64,000 bases of DNA, from contig JAJEKV010000198.1 of the NCBI GenBank assembly GCA_021234155.1, positions 62,001 to 126,000 on the forward strand, read 5' to 3'. This DNA comes from Isoetes taiwanensis (taxonomy: Eukaryota > Streptophyta > Lycopodiopsida > Isoetales > Isoetaceae). The notes beneath the pieces were generated by a model. The model searched no databases. It was given only the letters and a program-made list of their open reading frames with translations, and was not told the origin of the DNA. Numbering within the stretch: position 1 is the stretch's first letter; each line of letters opens with the position of its first letter. A program made the position numbers and the translations under genes. Shown piece after piece: positions 21,533 through 33,228 of this stretch.

Positions 21533-22420
21533 ATTTGGCAGTACCACTCCTACTTTTGAGTCAAGACTTTCAAATTTGAAATGAGTTCTGTTGAATTCTT
21601 GCCTTGCGCCATCAGCTGTTACATCCTATAAACTTAACTACTTTGAAAAGATGCATTCTGACCAACTGCGAAATCAGTGCTCCTTACATTACCACCATCA
21701 TGCAAACAAGTTGACTGAAGATACAGTTATGATTATGAAAATTTTCAGTTAGCCAGCATGCGTGCATGCTCAAGGGTTGTATGGGTACAAGTAAACTCAA
21801 ATTTTCTAAGATGACTTTCCCGCACAATTGGCTAAACAACAATAAAACTAAGATATTTGTATCTACGAAATAGCCACAAGCAGATGTAAATTCCCTGCCT
21901 ACTTGGTTTCCCTTGGCTCACTGATATATTCATCCAGTAAATCTAGATTCTCTGCCTACTTGGTTTTCCTTGGCTCACTGTTATATTCATCCAGTAACTT
22001 CTTGATAGATTTGGCAGTACCACTCCTACTTTTGAGTCAGACTTTCAAATTTGAAATGAGTTCTGTTGAATTCTTGCCTTGCGCCATCAGCTGTTACATC
22101 CTATAAACTTAACTACTTTGAAAAGATGCATTCTGACCAACTGCGAAATCAGTGCTCCTTGAGCAGGCACATTACCACCATCATGCAAACAAGTTGACTG
22201 AAGATAACAGTTATGATTATGAAAATTTTCAGTTAGCCAGCATGCAGTGCATGCTCAAGATATTTGTATCTACGAAATAGCCACAAGCAGATGTAAATTC
22301 TCTGCCTACTTGGTTTCCCTTGGCTCACTGTTATTCATCCAGTAAATGTAGATTCTCTGCCTACTTGGTTTTCCTTGGCTCACTGTTATATTCATCCAGT
22401 AACTTCTCTACCTCCTCCCA
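21533..22420. repeat. Direct repeats inside the Helitron
   Basis: The stretch at 21,533-21,774 (starting TTTGGCAGTACCACTCC) returns at 22,008-22,259 with small differences. Around and between them the sentence CTGCCTACTTGG...CTTGGCTCACTG occurs four times (near 21,895, 21,952, 22,304 and 22,358). Nested duplications of this kind suggest repeated template switching or unequal exchange. Confidence 0.8.
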
Positions 22421-22440
22421 GAATATTCTCTCCGCAAATA

Positions 22441-22574
22441 ATCCATCTTTTGAAAACCTGGCAACAATGAGGCAAAAATATGCTATGCGTATCAACTGTC
22501 TTCATGCATCCATCTTTTGAAAACCTGGCAACAATGAGGCAAAAATATGCTATGCGTATCAACTGTCTTCATGC
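22441..22574. repeat. 67-bp tandem duplication
   Basis: The unit starting ATCCATCTTTTGAAAACC at 22,441 repeats at 22,508, and the two units are essentially identical. Confidence 0.9.
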
Positions 22575-23282
22575 ATGTCACAAGTTTATACTATTCAGGA
22601 CATCATGGGCAGTTCATGCATTCTCCATTCAAGGTAAGAAAATTTGCTCATGTTTAATTATTTGCCATAATCAATTGCCACAAGTAGAGCATTCTACCAC
22701 AAGCAGAGCATTCTGGAGTCATATTGAATAAGGATGTCTAGATTTATCCGCGCTACATGTTTTTCTCTGCTTTTAACTGCGCACTTTCTTCTGACACATC
22801 TACATCTAACAGGCCTTCCTAGAGTCCAAGTAACTGGTGGTTCTGAAGGTATAGCAGAGGTTGAATTGAGTGATAGACATCATTTTATTCTTGCTTCAAG
22901 GATCATAAAGTTGTTGCAGAGAACAGCAAGCAGCAGTAGGTTGTTCCAGATGCATTTAAAAATTGTAGATCGGACATGCACTGCACATTTTCTGCATACC
23001 CAAATATCATTGCCCTGGCCAAATTCTCCTATTATGTCTTGCAATTGTGTTCATAGATTCTCTAAACCTAGAATATGCCTTAAGACATGCCAAGACGGCT
23101 TAACAGAATTTCGTATTTTTGAATTACAATGTTCTCTTTATTTTTGCTTCTACATTATGCTGGTTCAATTGCTGGCACTGTCTTCTAAAAATAAAAGTTA
23201 CAAGCCATTGCCCCATAAATTCTTGATACATTTGTTGCTAGATTTCTTCAATTCATATAGGTATATGCCAATTCTATTAATG

Positions 23283-23546
23283 TTGCATATCCCGGGGGTT
23301 TCACCTACTATAAAGGTGATACGCCACGTGCGTTAATGGGGTTAGCAAAAAACCCTCCATATACGTCTTGTCCAACCTTCTAAACGCCCCTTCCCGTATA
23401 CATATTACACTGGATTCCCCCCCAGAAAACCCCCTAGCCAAGCCCCTATCCGTATTTATACATACGGTTTAGGGTAAAAAAACCCCACCCCTTTCACTCA
23501 CATGGTATATATGCCTTAAACTATGTGACATCCCCGGGTTGCATAT
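23283..23546. mobile_element. hAT-type MITE with 8-bp target duplication
   Basis: A 248-base element (23,291-23,538) starts CCCGGGGGTTTCAC and ends GTGACATCCCCGGG, giving imperfect inverted repeats that match at 12 of 14 bases. It is flanked on both sides by TTGCATAT (23,283-23,290 and 23,539-23,546). An 8-base target duplication and short inverted ends fit the hAT superfamily. There is no coding capacity. It is nested inside the Helitron. Confidence 0.75.
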
Positions 23547-25335
23547 GCTATGCTAATTCATACATTTGTATGTCAATCCATTAATGTTGCATATGTAATG
23601 TCGAACAAAATGTTATTGATGCATGGTTTTGCAATAATGCCATAGTATTCACAAGGTTGTGAGTAGACATTTTAAATGAGGCGATGAAACTTGAGGGCTA
23701 TAATTTTAAGTTGCAAAGGGCAATATTGCAGGTGAATACGATGATGATTTAGAATAATATTACGTTGTTTCAAACAAGCAATTTTGCTTCCATACCAACT
23801 TCATACATTTGAATGTTTATTATGTTTTAGTACAAGGGAAATGTGTTACTTAGAGTGTGGCTCCAAATTTAACTTTGCTTCCACAAAGCACCAACTTCAT
23901 ACATTTGGATGTTCATCATGTCTTAGTATAAAAGGAGATGGTTATTTAGAGTGTGGCTCCAAAGTTTTATTCAGTTTGGATCAAAGCTTTTAGTCCAAAT
24001 GCCAAATAAGATTCCTTAATCAGTGTTTTCAAGCACTTAAAGGTCTAAAATTGCACACAATTGTATCAACTAAGAATTGTTTGGAAGATTCGGAAGAGTA
24101 TGGAGATGGCCAATTAAATCTATATGTATGACTATAAGAATTATAAGGGCTTTGTACCAATTCAATGTTCTTATCCTATTTGCCAAGTGCAAAAGAAAAA
24201 ATGTTTATAATCCTACTTCATCCCCCATTGAAATGGATACAATAAAGGTATATTGGTCAAACATCATGATCACTATATCAGTATCAACACATCATTAATA
24301 CTCATGGTTATCTCAATTCTGTCTTTATAATATAAGCTAAAGTCAAGAACAACAATATCTAAGCAATGTCATCAGCCTAAGGCTTCTAAGGCTTTGATTA
24401 TTTGCATGTTTGAACACAAGTGTCATGTTCACGAAAATATCACATACACAAGAAAATCTACCTGTTCAATGTTAGAGCGGACATCATGAATAGTATATGG
24501 TATATCTTTTCCGAACAGGCAATGCTTCGACACCTACAATATGAGCCCATAAAAGAAACCTCTTCAAAATCATACCCCCTCCAGAGTCATATGAATCATA
24601 TTTCTTGGTTTTTCATTTTTGGCCCATAGAGGAACTTTTTTTGCAACCCCAAAAAAAAAAAAAAAAGAAGAAAAAACTCCCAAACTTTAGGAAAACCAAT
24701 CAACATTTTGCTGGCATTATCATCATAATTTGATCAAGTCGGTATTATATTATAATTATGTCTTCATGTGCCACACCTCCCCATCTAGGAATCTTCTTAT
24801 TATAATGCAAATACGACAGCAATTGTAATGTAAATACATACCAAACTGCAAATATGAACATAAAACATAGTATCTTCTTTCTAATCTTATCTTTCTGCCA
24901 ATCTAATAAAAAAATTCCCATTTCATTTTTAAATTTAATAGATTGTTAAGAAGATCCTTAAAATTTTATCGCTACCTACACTACTTATGCCCGGCAACGC
25001 CGGGCACCGTTACTAGTTTTAAATATTAGGCTTACTTTGGTGTTAGCTATAAATGAGAAGGAAAAATTTGGAAACAGATTTGCTAATATTAGCTTTTTCT
25101 ATTTATGGCTACTTGTTGCTATTTAGGCTTCTGGAACAGATCATTTAATTATGTTAATATAGTCTGTTATACCTTTATGATATTAGTACTACTATTGACT
25201 TTATTAAATCAATTAGATTCTTTCGTTCTGATACTAATGGGCTACAAGGGAGGTGCAAGGAGTGACCGGTGATAAACCGAGAGGCTTTATGTATCTTCTG
25301 GCCCTGGATTTGTTACCATTATCATGTTAACAAAT

Positions 25336-26024
25336 TCTAGAATGGGACTCGCAAGAAACCAACAAACCGCCCGATAGATAGGCTTCTCATTCATCTCAGC
25401 AGATTTTCTACAATGGTGGACAGTGGGTAGCCGCCACATGCGAACTACCCACGAAAAATAAAGGGAAAATCCAATTATATCATTTGGACCCCAAAAAATA
25501 CAATGCTAATAGATGATGTACCTGCCGAAAGCTTATCACCGGGATTAAAAAACCCCGCCCTTTCGGGTTTTCGAGGAAAAACCCTAGTGATAAGCCTTCG
25601 GCAAGGGGCTTAGACAAACGTAAGGCATAGAATCGCTCCCAAAAACCCCCGCATGGAGAAGTCGAAAAGATGCCGCTCGCCAACCTGTACCTGCACATCA
25701 CCAACAAAACAAACGAGACAAACATACCAGAGAATAGCATCACCCAGCGGGTGGAAAAAAAAAGCATCACCTAGCGGGTGGAAAAACATGATAAACAGAA
25801 ACTTGTACAAAATACAAAATACAAAGAAGGGGGGGAGGGTGGGTTCAAAGAGAATAAGGTAATCATTGAGAGAAGAGGAAGCTACCGATGAGACGAGGAT
25901 GCGTAAACGCTACCAAATAGCTTAACTCCCAACCAAAAACGGGCATGCGCCACCGCGATGCATGCACGACATGCATGCTCGTCCCATTCTAGAATGGCGA
26001 TCCGATGTCTCGGATCGATGCGAT
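25336..26024 (+). mobile_element. Helentron/Helitron2-like non-autonomous element, unit 1
   Basis: Starts TCTAGAATGGGACTCGCAAG. Near the other end the start is present in inverted form (GTCCCATTCTAGA, about 25,981-25,993), followed by a perfect hairpin (CGATCCGA TGTC TCGGATCG, 25,998-26,017) and GATGCGAT. The insertion site is T/T, as shown by the uninterrupted AAATTCTTGG in block A1. An inverted copy of the 5' end placed inside a 3' hairpin, with T/T insertion, is the described layout of Helitron2/Helentron elements. No protein-coding capacity is evident. Confidence 0.65.
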
Positions 26025-26375
26025 TCTAGAATGGGACTCGCAAGAAACCAACAAACTGCCCGACTACCAGAGAACTTCCTTACAAACTAGGATCGAGGAT
26101 GAAGGTCACAGGACGAGGCCGAAGGCCGGAAAAGGATAGCAAGAAAGAAATGCCAAATTGGCTAAACCAGGCAGGAAGAAGCCCCTCCCCTGCCTGGAAA
26201 CAGTTCAAAGAGAATAAGGTACTGCTGAGAGAAGAGGAAGCGCCGATGAGACGAGGATGCAGAAACGCGCCTGAAATAGCGAACTCCCAACCAAAACGGG
26301 CATGCGCCGCCCGCATGCATGCACGACATGCATGCTCGTCCCATATGGCGATCCGATGTCTCGGATCGATGCGAT
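26025..26375 (+). mobile_element. Helentron/Helitron2-like element, unit 2, head-to-tail with unit 1
   Basis: Begins again with TCTAGAATGGGACTCGCAAG directly after unit 1 and ends with the same hairpin (26,349-26,368) and GATGCGAT. Its middle differs from unit 1 but its last 170 bases or so are closely related (GAGAAGAGGAAGC, CATGCATGCTCGTCCCAT). The pair was inserted as one block into AAAT/TCTTGG. Confidence 0.65.
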
Positions 26376-26461
26376 TCTTGGTTGGATGCAGGTACGAATG
26401 TCTCTCTTCTTCTTGCTTTTCCTTGTCGTTCTTGCAGTATTTGGAATGAAATGGATTTGAA

Positions 26462-27740
26462 AACGTACATGCAACTTTGGTAGCTGAGGTTTACTGGAGG
26501 ACATTATTTTGGCTGACTGAAATTACTCCTAGTCAAGTGGGTTTTACCTGTTATTTGTTTTTTATAAAATCCTGCAAAGTTTTGCAAGGTAATCACTCTA
26601 TTTTCCTAGTTTGACTCTTAGCTAAGAATTTTTAGATGCTGAAATATTACTGGAGTATTTTGGGAAGTGAGCTTACATACATATGATATAAAGTTCTGCT
26701 TTTTATGAGATGAAAAACTAAAGTGCATAACAACAGTAAATTATAGGTCTAAAATTGATTCACTTCTTGGAATGTGTTCTGTTTAATTACAATTTACTTG
26801 GTACAAATGTACGTGGTAGATATGCTGTTGGTATCTAGGTTAAAAATGCTCTTAATAAAGTTGATATTGATCGAATTTTTTTGCCAAACCCTGTACATTT
26901 GTCTTCTTGATTTTCAACTTGCATTAAGGGAAATGGAGATGTCCTGAAAATTCTAATATTTCTGTTAAACTGATATTTAACTAGGCGACTGGTTGGTTCA
27001 GTACTTAACCGATTAAGTTAATAATTGTTCTCATAGTTTAAAAGTTTTTTCAATGGGGGACCATGATCTTAAAAGTCTATTCTAATAATTGAGTTGTTGC
27101 TGATACAAAAAATTAAAATGGGAGTAGTCTTCTTTAATGATCGATAAATAACCAATGTGCATAATAAGACATTAAGGCCTTTGAATTTAAAAAGTTGATA
27201 AGATCTTTTGGCTAGCTGCTAGCAATTAAGGTTATTATTGGCTAATGGTATAACTTTAACTAAGAATCGAGACATAATCTTTAAGATGTACTCTTTTATG
27301 TGAAACCTTTGGTTGTACGAGCTGTAAGTTGACTGGCATATTGGTTAACTAGTAGTAAATGTAGGATATTATTGTTGGAAATTGAATTCAACAAGTTAGA
27401 ATTGTTTGTATTCACTATGGTCCATAAGTAACTTGTTGTTCTTGTTGTTGTTGTTGTTCTATGGTTCATTGTATGGGTCCCATGACCTATTGGTCTCCGT
27501 GGACGTTAAAAAATCTATTCTATTCTATTCTATTGTTAAAAGCAAATAACACTTAGTGGTTGGGATCAAATGCTTGATAGACGAGGGGTTGACAATGTTT
27601 AACTAAATATTAATGGACTTGGATCTTTGTTACGTCATGTGGACTTTTGTATTCTTGGAGATAGGTTACTAAGATCAAAGACATTAAGTACCAGCCTTGT
27701 AAAACCAGTTAGTTGGTCTGGATTGATCAGACTACTTAGG
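26462..27740 (+). mobile_element. LINE 3' end with TTCTA tail, within unassigned AT-rich sequence
   Basis: At about 27,466-27,500 the sequence carries TATGGGTCCCATGACC and CTCCGTGGACGTTAAAAAAT, followed by a (CTATT)n tail. This is the plus-strand form of the LINE 3' end also found at 3,487, 33,150 and 51,240. A (TTG)n run is just upstream at 27,435-27,455. The preceding kilobase has no coding sequence I recognise and may be LINE 3' UTR or older intergenic DNA. Confidence 0.5.
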
Positions 27741-27774
27741 GATTGACCGAAGCAGATGCAATTGTTTTTTTTTT

Positions 27775-28036
27775 TCCTCCCCCTTCTGTTGCGGATGCAA
27801 ATGGCACCATGGCATCCTCAAGGTGCCATTTTGTTATTTTGCTTCCATTGGGGAGGAGGGAGGAGGAGGGAGGGATACACGCCCCATGGCACCCACCAAA
27901 TGGGGTACCCAAAAAAAAAAAAAAAAAAACACCTCCCTGTACATTTGGGGTTGGGGGGAGGGGGGGAGGGCAGGTACATTCCCCAAGCCCAAATGGCTCC
28001 ATTTGGGGGGTGCTAGGGGGGCAGTTATACCCCCAG
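27775..28036. repeat. Palindromic minisatellite, inverted relative
   Basis: Reverse orientation relative to 1-345: it starts with TTGCGGATGCAAATGGC and AAGGTGCCATTTTG, and ends with the CCCAAATGGCTCCATTTGGG segment also found at 9,840-9,925. A-runs inside make several worthless open frames. Confidence 0.65.
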
Positions 28037-28511
28037 GGGGAGTAGGTATTGGGACCGAAATGGGGGTATATTTACTCCCCCTAGCACCAACAGAGGTTAC
28101 AAAATCTGTGGTGCCATCTCTTGAACTTCCAATCATATGCTGGGGTGCAGATAACATTGATGAAGCAGTAGGTGCATTTATTCAGTTGCCAAAGAAGGAT
28201 GTAAGACTGGTTGAGGCTTGTATGCTACAAACATATGTATGATACATATGTACTATTCACGTGTATCATACACCTGCAGAAGATCTACAAATCTATTGGA
28301 TTCATGTGTCTTAAAAATATATGTATGATACATAGGTGCCATACCCGTGTACCTAACACATGCAGAAGGTGTATGATACCGAGTAAATATGTTTTCTAAA
28401 ATATTTCATGGTGTACACGACATATGTATGATACACGGGTACTGTACACGTGTACAATAAAAAAAAAAAGTCCAGTTTACTAAAAATTTTCCCATTATCA
28501 CGAAATTGTGT
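28037..28511. repeat. Copy-2-specific insert with ATGTATGATACA repeats
   Basis: Absent from block B1. Begins with GGGGGAGTAGGTATTGGG, then a short frame (28,090-28,242) resembling a captured exon (LELPIICWGADNIDEAVGAF), function unknown. Then there are three copies of a near-palindromic motif TATGTATGATACA near 28,235, 28,320 and 28,422, each followed by a GTGTAC-type motif. No terminal repeats or target duplication could be fixed. Confidence 0.5.
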
Positions 28512-28599
28512 TTGATTGGGGTGATCCCCACCAGGATTCAAAACCCACTGGCTATCATCGTGTGGATTGGGGTGCAAGTCCCACCAACTATGCCTTAAA

Positions 28600-31106
28600 A
28601 AAGGAAAAAAAAGTTCAAATTGAGTTGTTTCATAAAGTATGTAAGACCACATGGTCAGTATGCACTTCAAAATGATTCCTTAAAAGATAATGTCTCCAAA
28701 GCTCTAAGTGCATGTACAATTGCCAACAATTCCTTATCATGAGTGGGATAATTTCATTCTGCATCATTCAGTTTATAAGAAATATATGCACATACATGCT
28801 TGTCTTGCATCAACACAGCTCGTGTCCCTTCCCCACTAGCATCTGTCATAACCTGGTACATCTTATTTGGATCTGCCACTTTTAAAGCATGAGCATTTAT
28901 CAACTTTTCCTTTAAATTTTTGAAAGCTCTCTCACATTGTTCTGTTCTGCCCATTGAAAAGATATATTTGATTTTGTAAGTCTTGTCAAAGGACTTGCTA
29001 TTGTAGAAAAGCTTTTGATAAATTTCCTAAAGAACCCTGCAAGTCCTAAGAATGAGGGCACCTGTTTTGGGTTTTTAGGAACTGACCATTCTCTCACTGC
29101 CTCAACCTTTCTGGGTCAGGTTTAATTCCCTCTGCTGAAATAATATGACGTAAATAATCCATTTTGGTGCTACAAAATGAACACTTGACAGATGTTCTCT
29201 ATGCTCTTCCAAATTCTTCGAATACACAAGTATATCATCAAAGAACACGAGGACAAACTTATCAAGGTATTCATGGAAAATATCGTTCACTAGACACTGA
29301 AAAGTTGCTGGTGCATTTGTTAAGCCAAAAGCCTTGTATATATCCTTGTTCTAGAAGTTCTTTTAACTGTTTTTTTAATTCCACTAACTCTGACAAAGCA
29401 AATCTATATGGAGCTTTTGATAAAGGAGAAGCTCCTGGAACCAAATCAATTGCATAATTGACATATCTTCGAGGAGGTAACTCCGTCAACTCTTTCGGAA
29501 TCACTTCCTTGAACTCCCCAAGGATGTTCTGCACATCATTCATGTATACTTGATTAATTTCTCCTGAGCCTTTGAGTACAAGCAACCCCAACATTTCATG
29601 CTTCCTAATTGACCTCTTGACTTGCTTGCGACTAATGGGCTTAGGAGTAAAATACTGCTTATTCAATCCTTCCAGTGTATATAGCTCTTGATGTTCCTTA
29701 GTTTTTACTCCCACAACTCTTTCATGATAATCTACTATAGCATGCACCTCGTTAAGCCATTCTAGCTGAAGCACATGGAAATTTGTAATTGTAGGCATTT
29801 CTTGCACTTTCAATTTTAATGTATGCATATACTCGCTAGTAGCTTTTTGCTTATCATCAGCCATTTTCACCATTCTTAAGGCTTGTTGATTAATATTCAA
29901 CCCAAACAACTTAACGAGCCTTGGTGAAATAAAATTGTGAGTGGCTCCCATATCAATCAAAATACTAAAAGGAACTTCATTGATTTTACCTTCAACCTGC
30001 ACTACATGTGCCTGCAGTTGCGCTGTCCCTTGATCGATTGCTGCACAAACTTGTATAACTTCCTCTAAATCCATGAAACTTGCTTGATTAGCTCTCATTG
30101 CCCCTAAATTTTGAGATCCTTGAACCTTGGCATTTGAGTTATTCTTCTTAGGACAAAAATGTGCCCTATGCCCCTTTTGCTTATAGTAAAAACATAAACT
30201 TTCCTTCATGCACTTATCATATTCAACTTTCTACTTTTGTTCATCCATCTGTGACATTGCATTCAAAGGTAACTTAGGCCGGGGCATTATGAAAAATTTG
30301 ATGAACCTGAGAATTTGATTCATCTCTATAATTCTTTTGAAATTTTCCTCTTTGTGGCTCTCTACGATTGACATTCTTCTCCTCCTTAAGGATACTCTCG
30401 AAGTATGACTTGTGCCCCGCTTCTTCCAAGGTGAGTTGATCACATCCAACTAATTTTTGATCTAGTCCTTGCACGAAGCGACTAGCTAATTCTTATAGTT
30501 AAAGACTAATTATTTTTTATAATACTTCGTTTAAAGATAAGATAAGATAAGAACGATGCTTGCTCAATAGAAATAATTCCTTGGCTTTGAATCTAACGGA
30601 CAATGTCGTTTCAAAGTGGAGTATAGTTATCCAATAATTGCCCTTTCTGTTTATACTCCAGGAATTTATTCATCTGTATGATATGAAAAGGAAGGTGGAC
30701 AATATTTTGATACGAAGAGTTCCTTGAAAGTCTCCCAAGCTACTTCCTCATCAGTCACCTTATGTGCTGTCTTATGACGATTCCACCACATCAAAGCATT
30801 CCCAGTCAAACTCAATAGCACTACTCCCACCTTTTCTTCTTTAGGAACTTGTCTTACAACAAAATAATTTTCAGCCTTCTGAATCCAAGCTTCTGTCTTA
30901 ACTCCATCCTTATCGAAACCATCAAATAGTTTCAACTTGTATTTCTTGGCAATCTCCTTTAAAGCAGATGACTTCTTTTGTGCCTGAGAACTTTTCTTCC
31001 CTTGGCTCATAGGCATACATGATGCCGTATTGTCTTCTCTATTCTTTTTTCTCTGCCAGAGTGCGAGCTTCGGGGCATAGGGGATTCTCGTTGGTGGCTT
31101 CTCCAC
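28600..31106 (-). mobile_element. Ty3/gypsy retrotransposon fossil, copy 2 (broken)
   Basis: Duplicate of the fossil at 10,095-12,807, with gag-like, CCHC knuckle, protease-like, reverse transcriptase and RNase H-like pieces in the same order. The protease-like and N-terminal RT pieces lie in one frame at 29,271-30,209. An additional piece matching the RT-RNase H connection is visible at 28,912-29,097 (FLGLAGFFRKFIKSF). No LTRs and no integrase are seen. Broken, with several breaks. It came with the duplication of block B and not by a separate insertion. Confidence 0.85.
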
Positions 31107-32308
31107 CTATCTGTTCTCAATATCTGTGGACCTCCAACATCTCTATATTTATTCAATCAAGATTAATTAAGAAAATTTCCCCCTTACATAGTTTGTCCTT
31201 GTCGAAATGTCTCAATTTGCATTTGCAAGTTTTGCATTTGCTCTGCGCTAGCTCGATTCAGGTAAATTGGTTCTCTATGCGTGTTTGGAAGCTTAAGAAA
31301 GCTTACAACATAGAGGATTCTAAAGTTTTCCTCATTGCGTCAAAACTACTCTCCTCTCGATTGGCATTACTAGCAGCATGATGAGGACTAGATATATGCT
31401 TCCTAGGAGGTAATTCCATTTGAAGAATACATAAAAATTTTCGTACTCAATGAACTCTCTAGGTCAATCGAAAAAACATCAAACTATCTAAACTTTCAAA
31501 ACAGATTCCTATCATATTCTTGTTTCCATGATTCTTATAGAGGGCGATGACATAGTCACCACATTCCTTACCTATTCCCATGTCCTCATTCATTCCATTT
31601 ATTGATTTGCATCCATTAAGCAAGCAAATAATGAACTAGGTTAATTAGCTAATAACAACACGAAAATTTTAACATTAACAGTTAGCAAACCACCAGTTTC
31701 CCATTCCAGTCCTACACTTGTAAGGCCTGCCTCTACTAGCAACCACCCTCACCCTATCGGGTTGGCCTTGCTGATTGGGCTTTGGCTCGGGCCTCCCTCT
31801 TCATGGAAAAGGAAGCTTCTCGCTTATGCATGATGTCTGGTCGAGGCCGTTTTCGTGGAGGCCCTTCAGTTTGGTCCTTCCAAGCGAGTTTGTCATGTGT
31901 GTGACCAGTAGATGACGGGGGCACCTGGACAGCAAACGAGACCTGGGCCTGGGCCTGGGCTTGGGGCTGAAGTGTGTCTCCTTCCAAGTCTGGGTTTGCA
32001 CATATGGCCATGGCAAGCACACAACTGAAAAAGTGTCAATTTGAGCACTGAAACAAAGCCAAGCAGCTCTCTGACACTAGATGTGTGAGATACAGCCCGT
32101 TGAAGTGTCTATCGGCTGCCACAGAAACTCTAGCATACAGCCCAAAAAAGTGCCGATTTGAGCACTGAAACAAAGCCCAACATACCAATTACTAGTTTTA
32201 ATTTATATGAAGCGAAAGTGGAAAAAGCTTACATTAAATTCTGTGCGGCATCCTTTCTTTCTGTTGTAGTCTTAGCCTATGCTAAATAATCTTCCATCAA
32301 ATAGAGCA

Positions 32309-33228
32309 TTTAAGGGCACTGTTGCTATGCCAGGTCCAGGAAAATTTGGAAAATATCATAGATCCTTAGCTCTATCCAATGAAAACATTATAAAAGTTGC
32401 ACATCATGGGTTATATCGGTGTTTATAATTAGTGACAATGCTTGAAGAAATATAAAAATTGGATCCACAAATGTAGCATGGTTCCAAACCAAAATGAGAG
32501 CTTGATTCAACTGATTTTATAGCTTAAAGACATTGATGATTTTTCTTACCAAATTAGCTGCATATACTAAAAAGACATTATTTCTTTTCTCTTTATGATT
32601 ATAACAACTAACTTGTCATTGCCTAACATGCACAACGAAAATGTTATAAGGCCAATATTGCATTTCCTTCATGCCATGAAGATAATTCTTAATTCTGTTA
32701 TACAATCCCTGAAATATCTTGCTTTTCTTAGGGCGGTGTCTATCACAAACATCAAGGACATTGATGTTGTATAGCTCTATATAGTCCAGCTATGTTTGCC
32801 GTGTGCACGACTATCCTAGCAAAGAAAATGGAGAAGATGAAGGGTTTCATCTTTCAGTATGCAGATATGGAAAATTTAGATGATCCATGGCAATTTAATG
32901 TAAGTTGCCTCAGATCTATTTGAATGGATCTGTGAATCAAATAAAATAGAATGTCACACTTCTTCCTGCATAATTTTTCTAAACAATATGACAGATATAG
33001 AGGAATCAACTTCCATATCCGGGCTTAGTCTACGTATTGGTTTTTCAGTACTATTACGTCAGCCAAGAGAAGCATGAATAAAACTATAAACTTGTCCCAT
33101 AAGTTATAAGAAGCTTTGATATGATTTCATATTGTATCTATTTCTATGGCCCGATTGGGTCCCCATGGATGTAAAAAGTTTATCTTATCTTTGTCTATCA
33201 TAAATGCTTCTCCTTTACACATAGGTAT
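32309..33228. other. Unassigned sequence with a LINE 3' end near its right side
   Basis: No gene recognised. At about 33,145-33,200 the sequence GGCCCGATTGGGTCCCCATG, then GATGTAAAAAG with a TTATCTTATCTTT tail, is a diverged relative of the LINE 3' end seen at 3,487, 27,470 and 51,240. Confidence 0.45.

Larger units (their letters stand above)
20125..25016 (+). mobile_element. Helitron, 4.9 kb, with verified empty site
   Basis: The element starts TCCTATTG and ends with a hairpin (GCCCGGC AAC GCCGGGC, 24,989-25,005), then ACCGTTA and CTAG at 25,013-25,016. It sits between A (20,124) and T (25,017). Block A1 has the uninterrupted target (AGCCTA, then TTTTAAATATT) at 1,066/1,067, with no target-site duplication. 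These are the diagnostic Helitron features. No Rep or helicase frame is present, so it is non-autonomous. The inside holds internal direct repeats (21,533-21,774 against 22,008-22,259), a doubled gene-like fragment (about 21,190-21,330 and 22,900-23,040), a 67-bp tandem duplication and a nested hAT-type MITE. The remaining stretches show no recognisable gene. Confidence 0.88.
18239..26461. repeat. Segmental duplication block A, copy 2 (expanded by insertions)
   Basis: Collinear with 1-3,479 but enlarged by an 810-base extra stretch (19,294-20,103), a Helitron (20,125-25,016) and a pair of short elements (25,336-26,375). The shared sequence continues cleanly on both sides of each insert, so copy 1 works as the empty-site reference. 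Confidence 0.85.
27947..32308. repeat. Segmental duplication block B, copy 2
   Basis: Collinear with 9,823-14,010 and nearly identical by eye, with one replaced stretch (28,037-28,511) and a shorter gap inside the fossil retroelement. The right end at about 32,308 is sharp: after AATCTTCCATCAAATAGAGC the two copies are unrelated. Non-coding parts (31,107-32,308) contain the same short unrecognised frames as copy 1. Confidence 0.88.
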
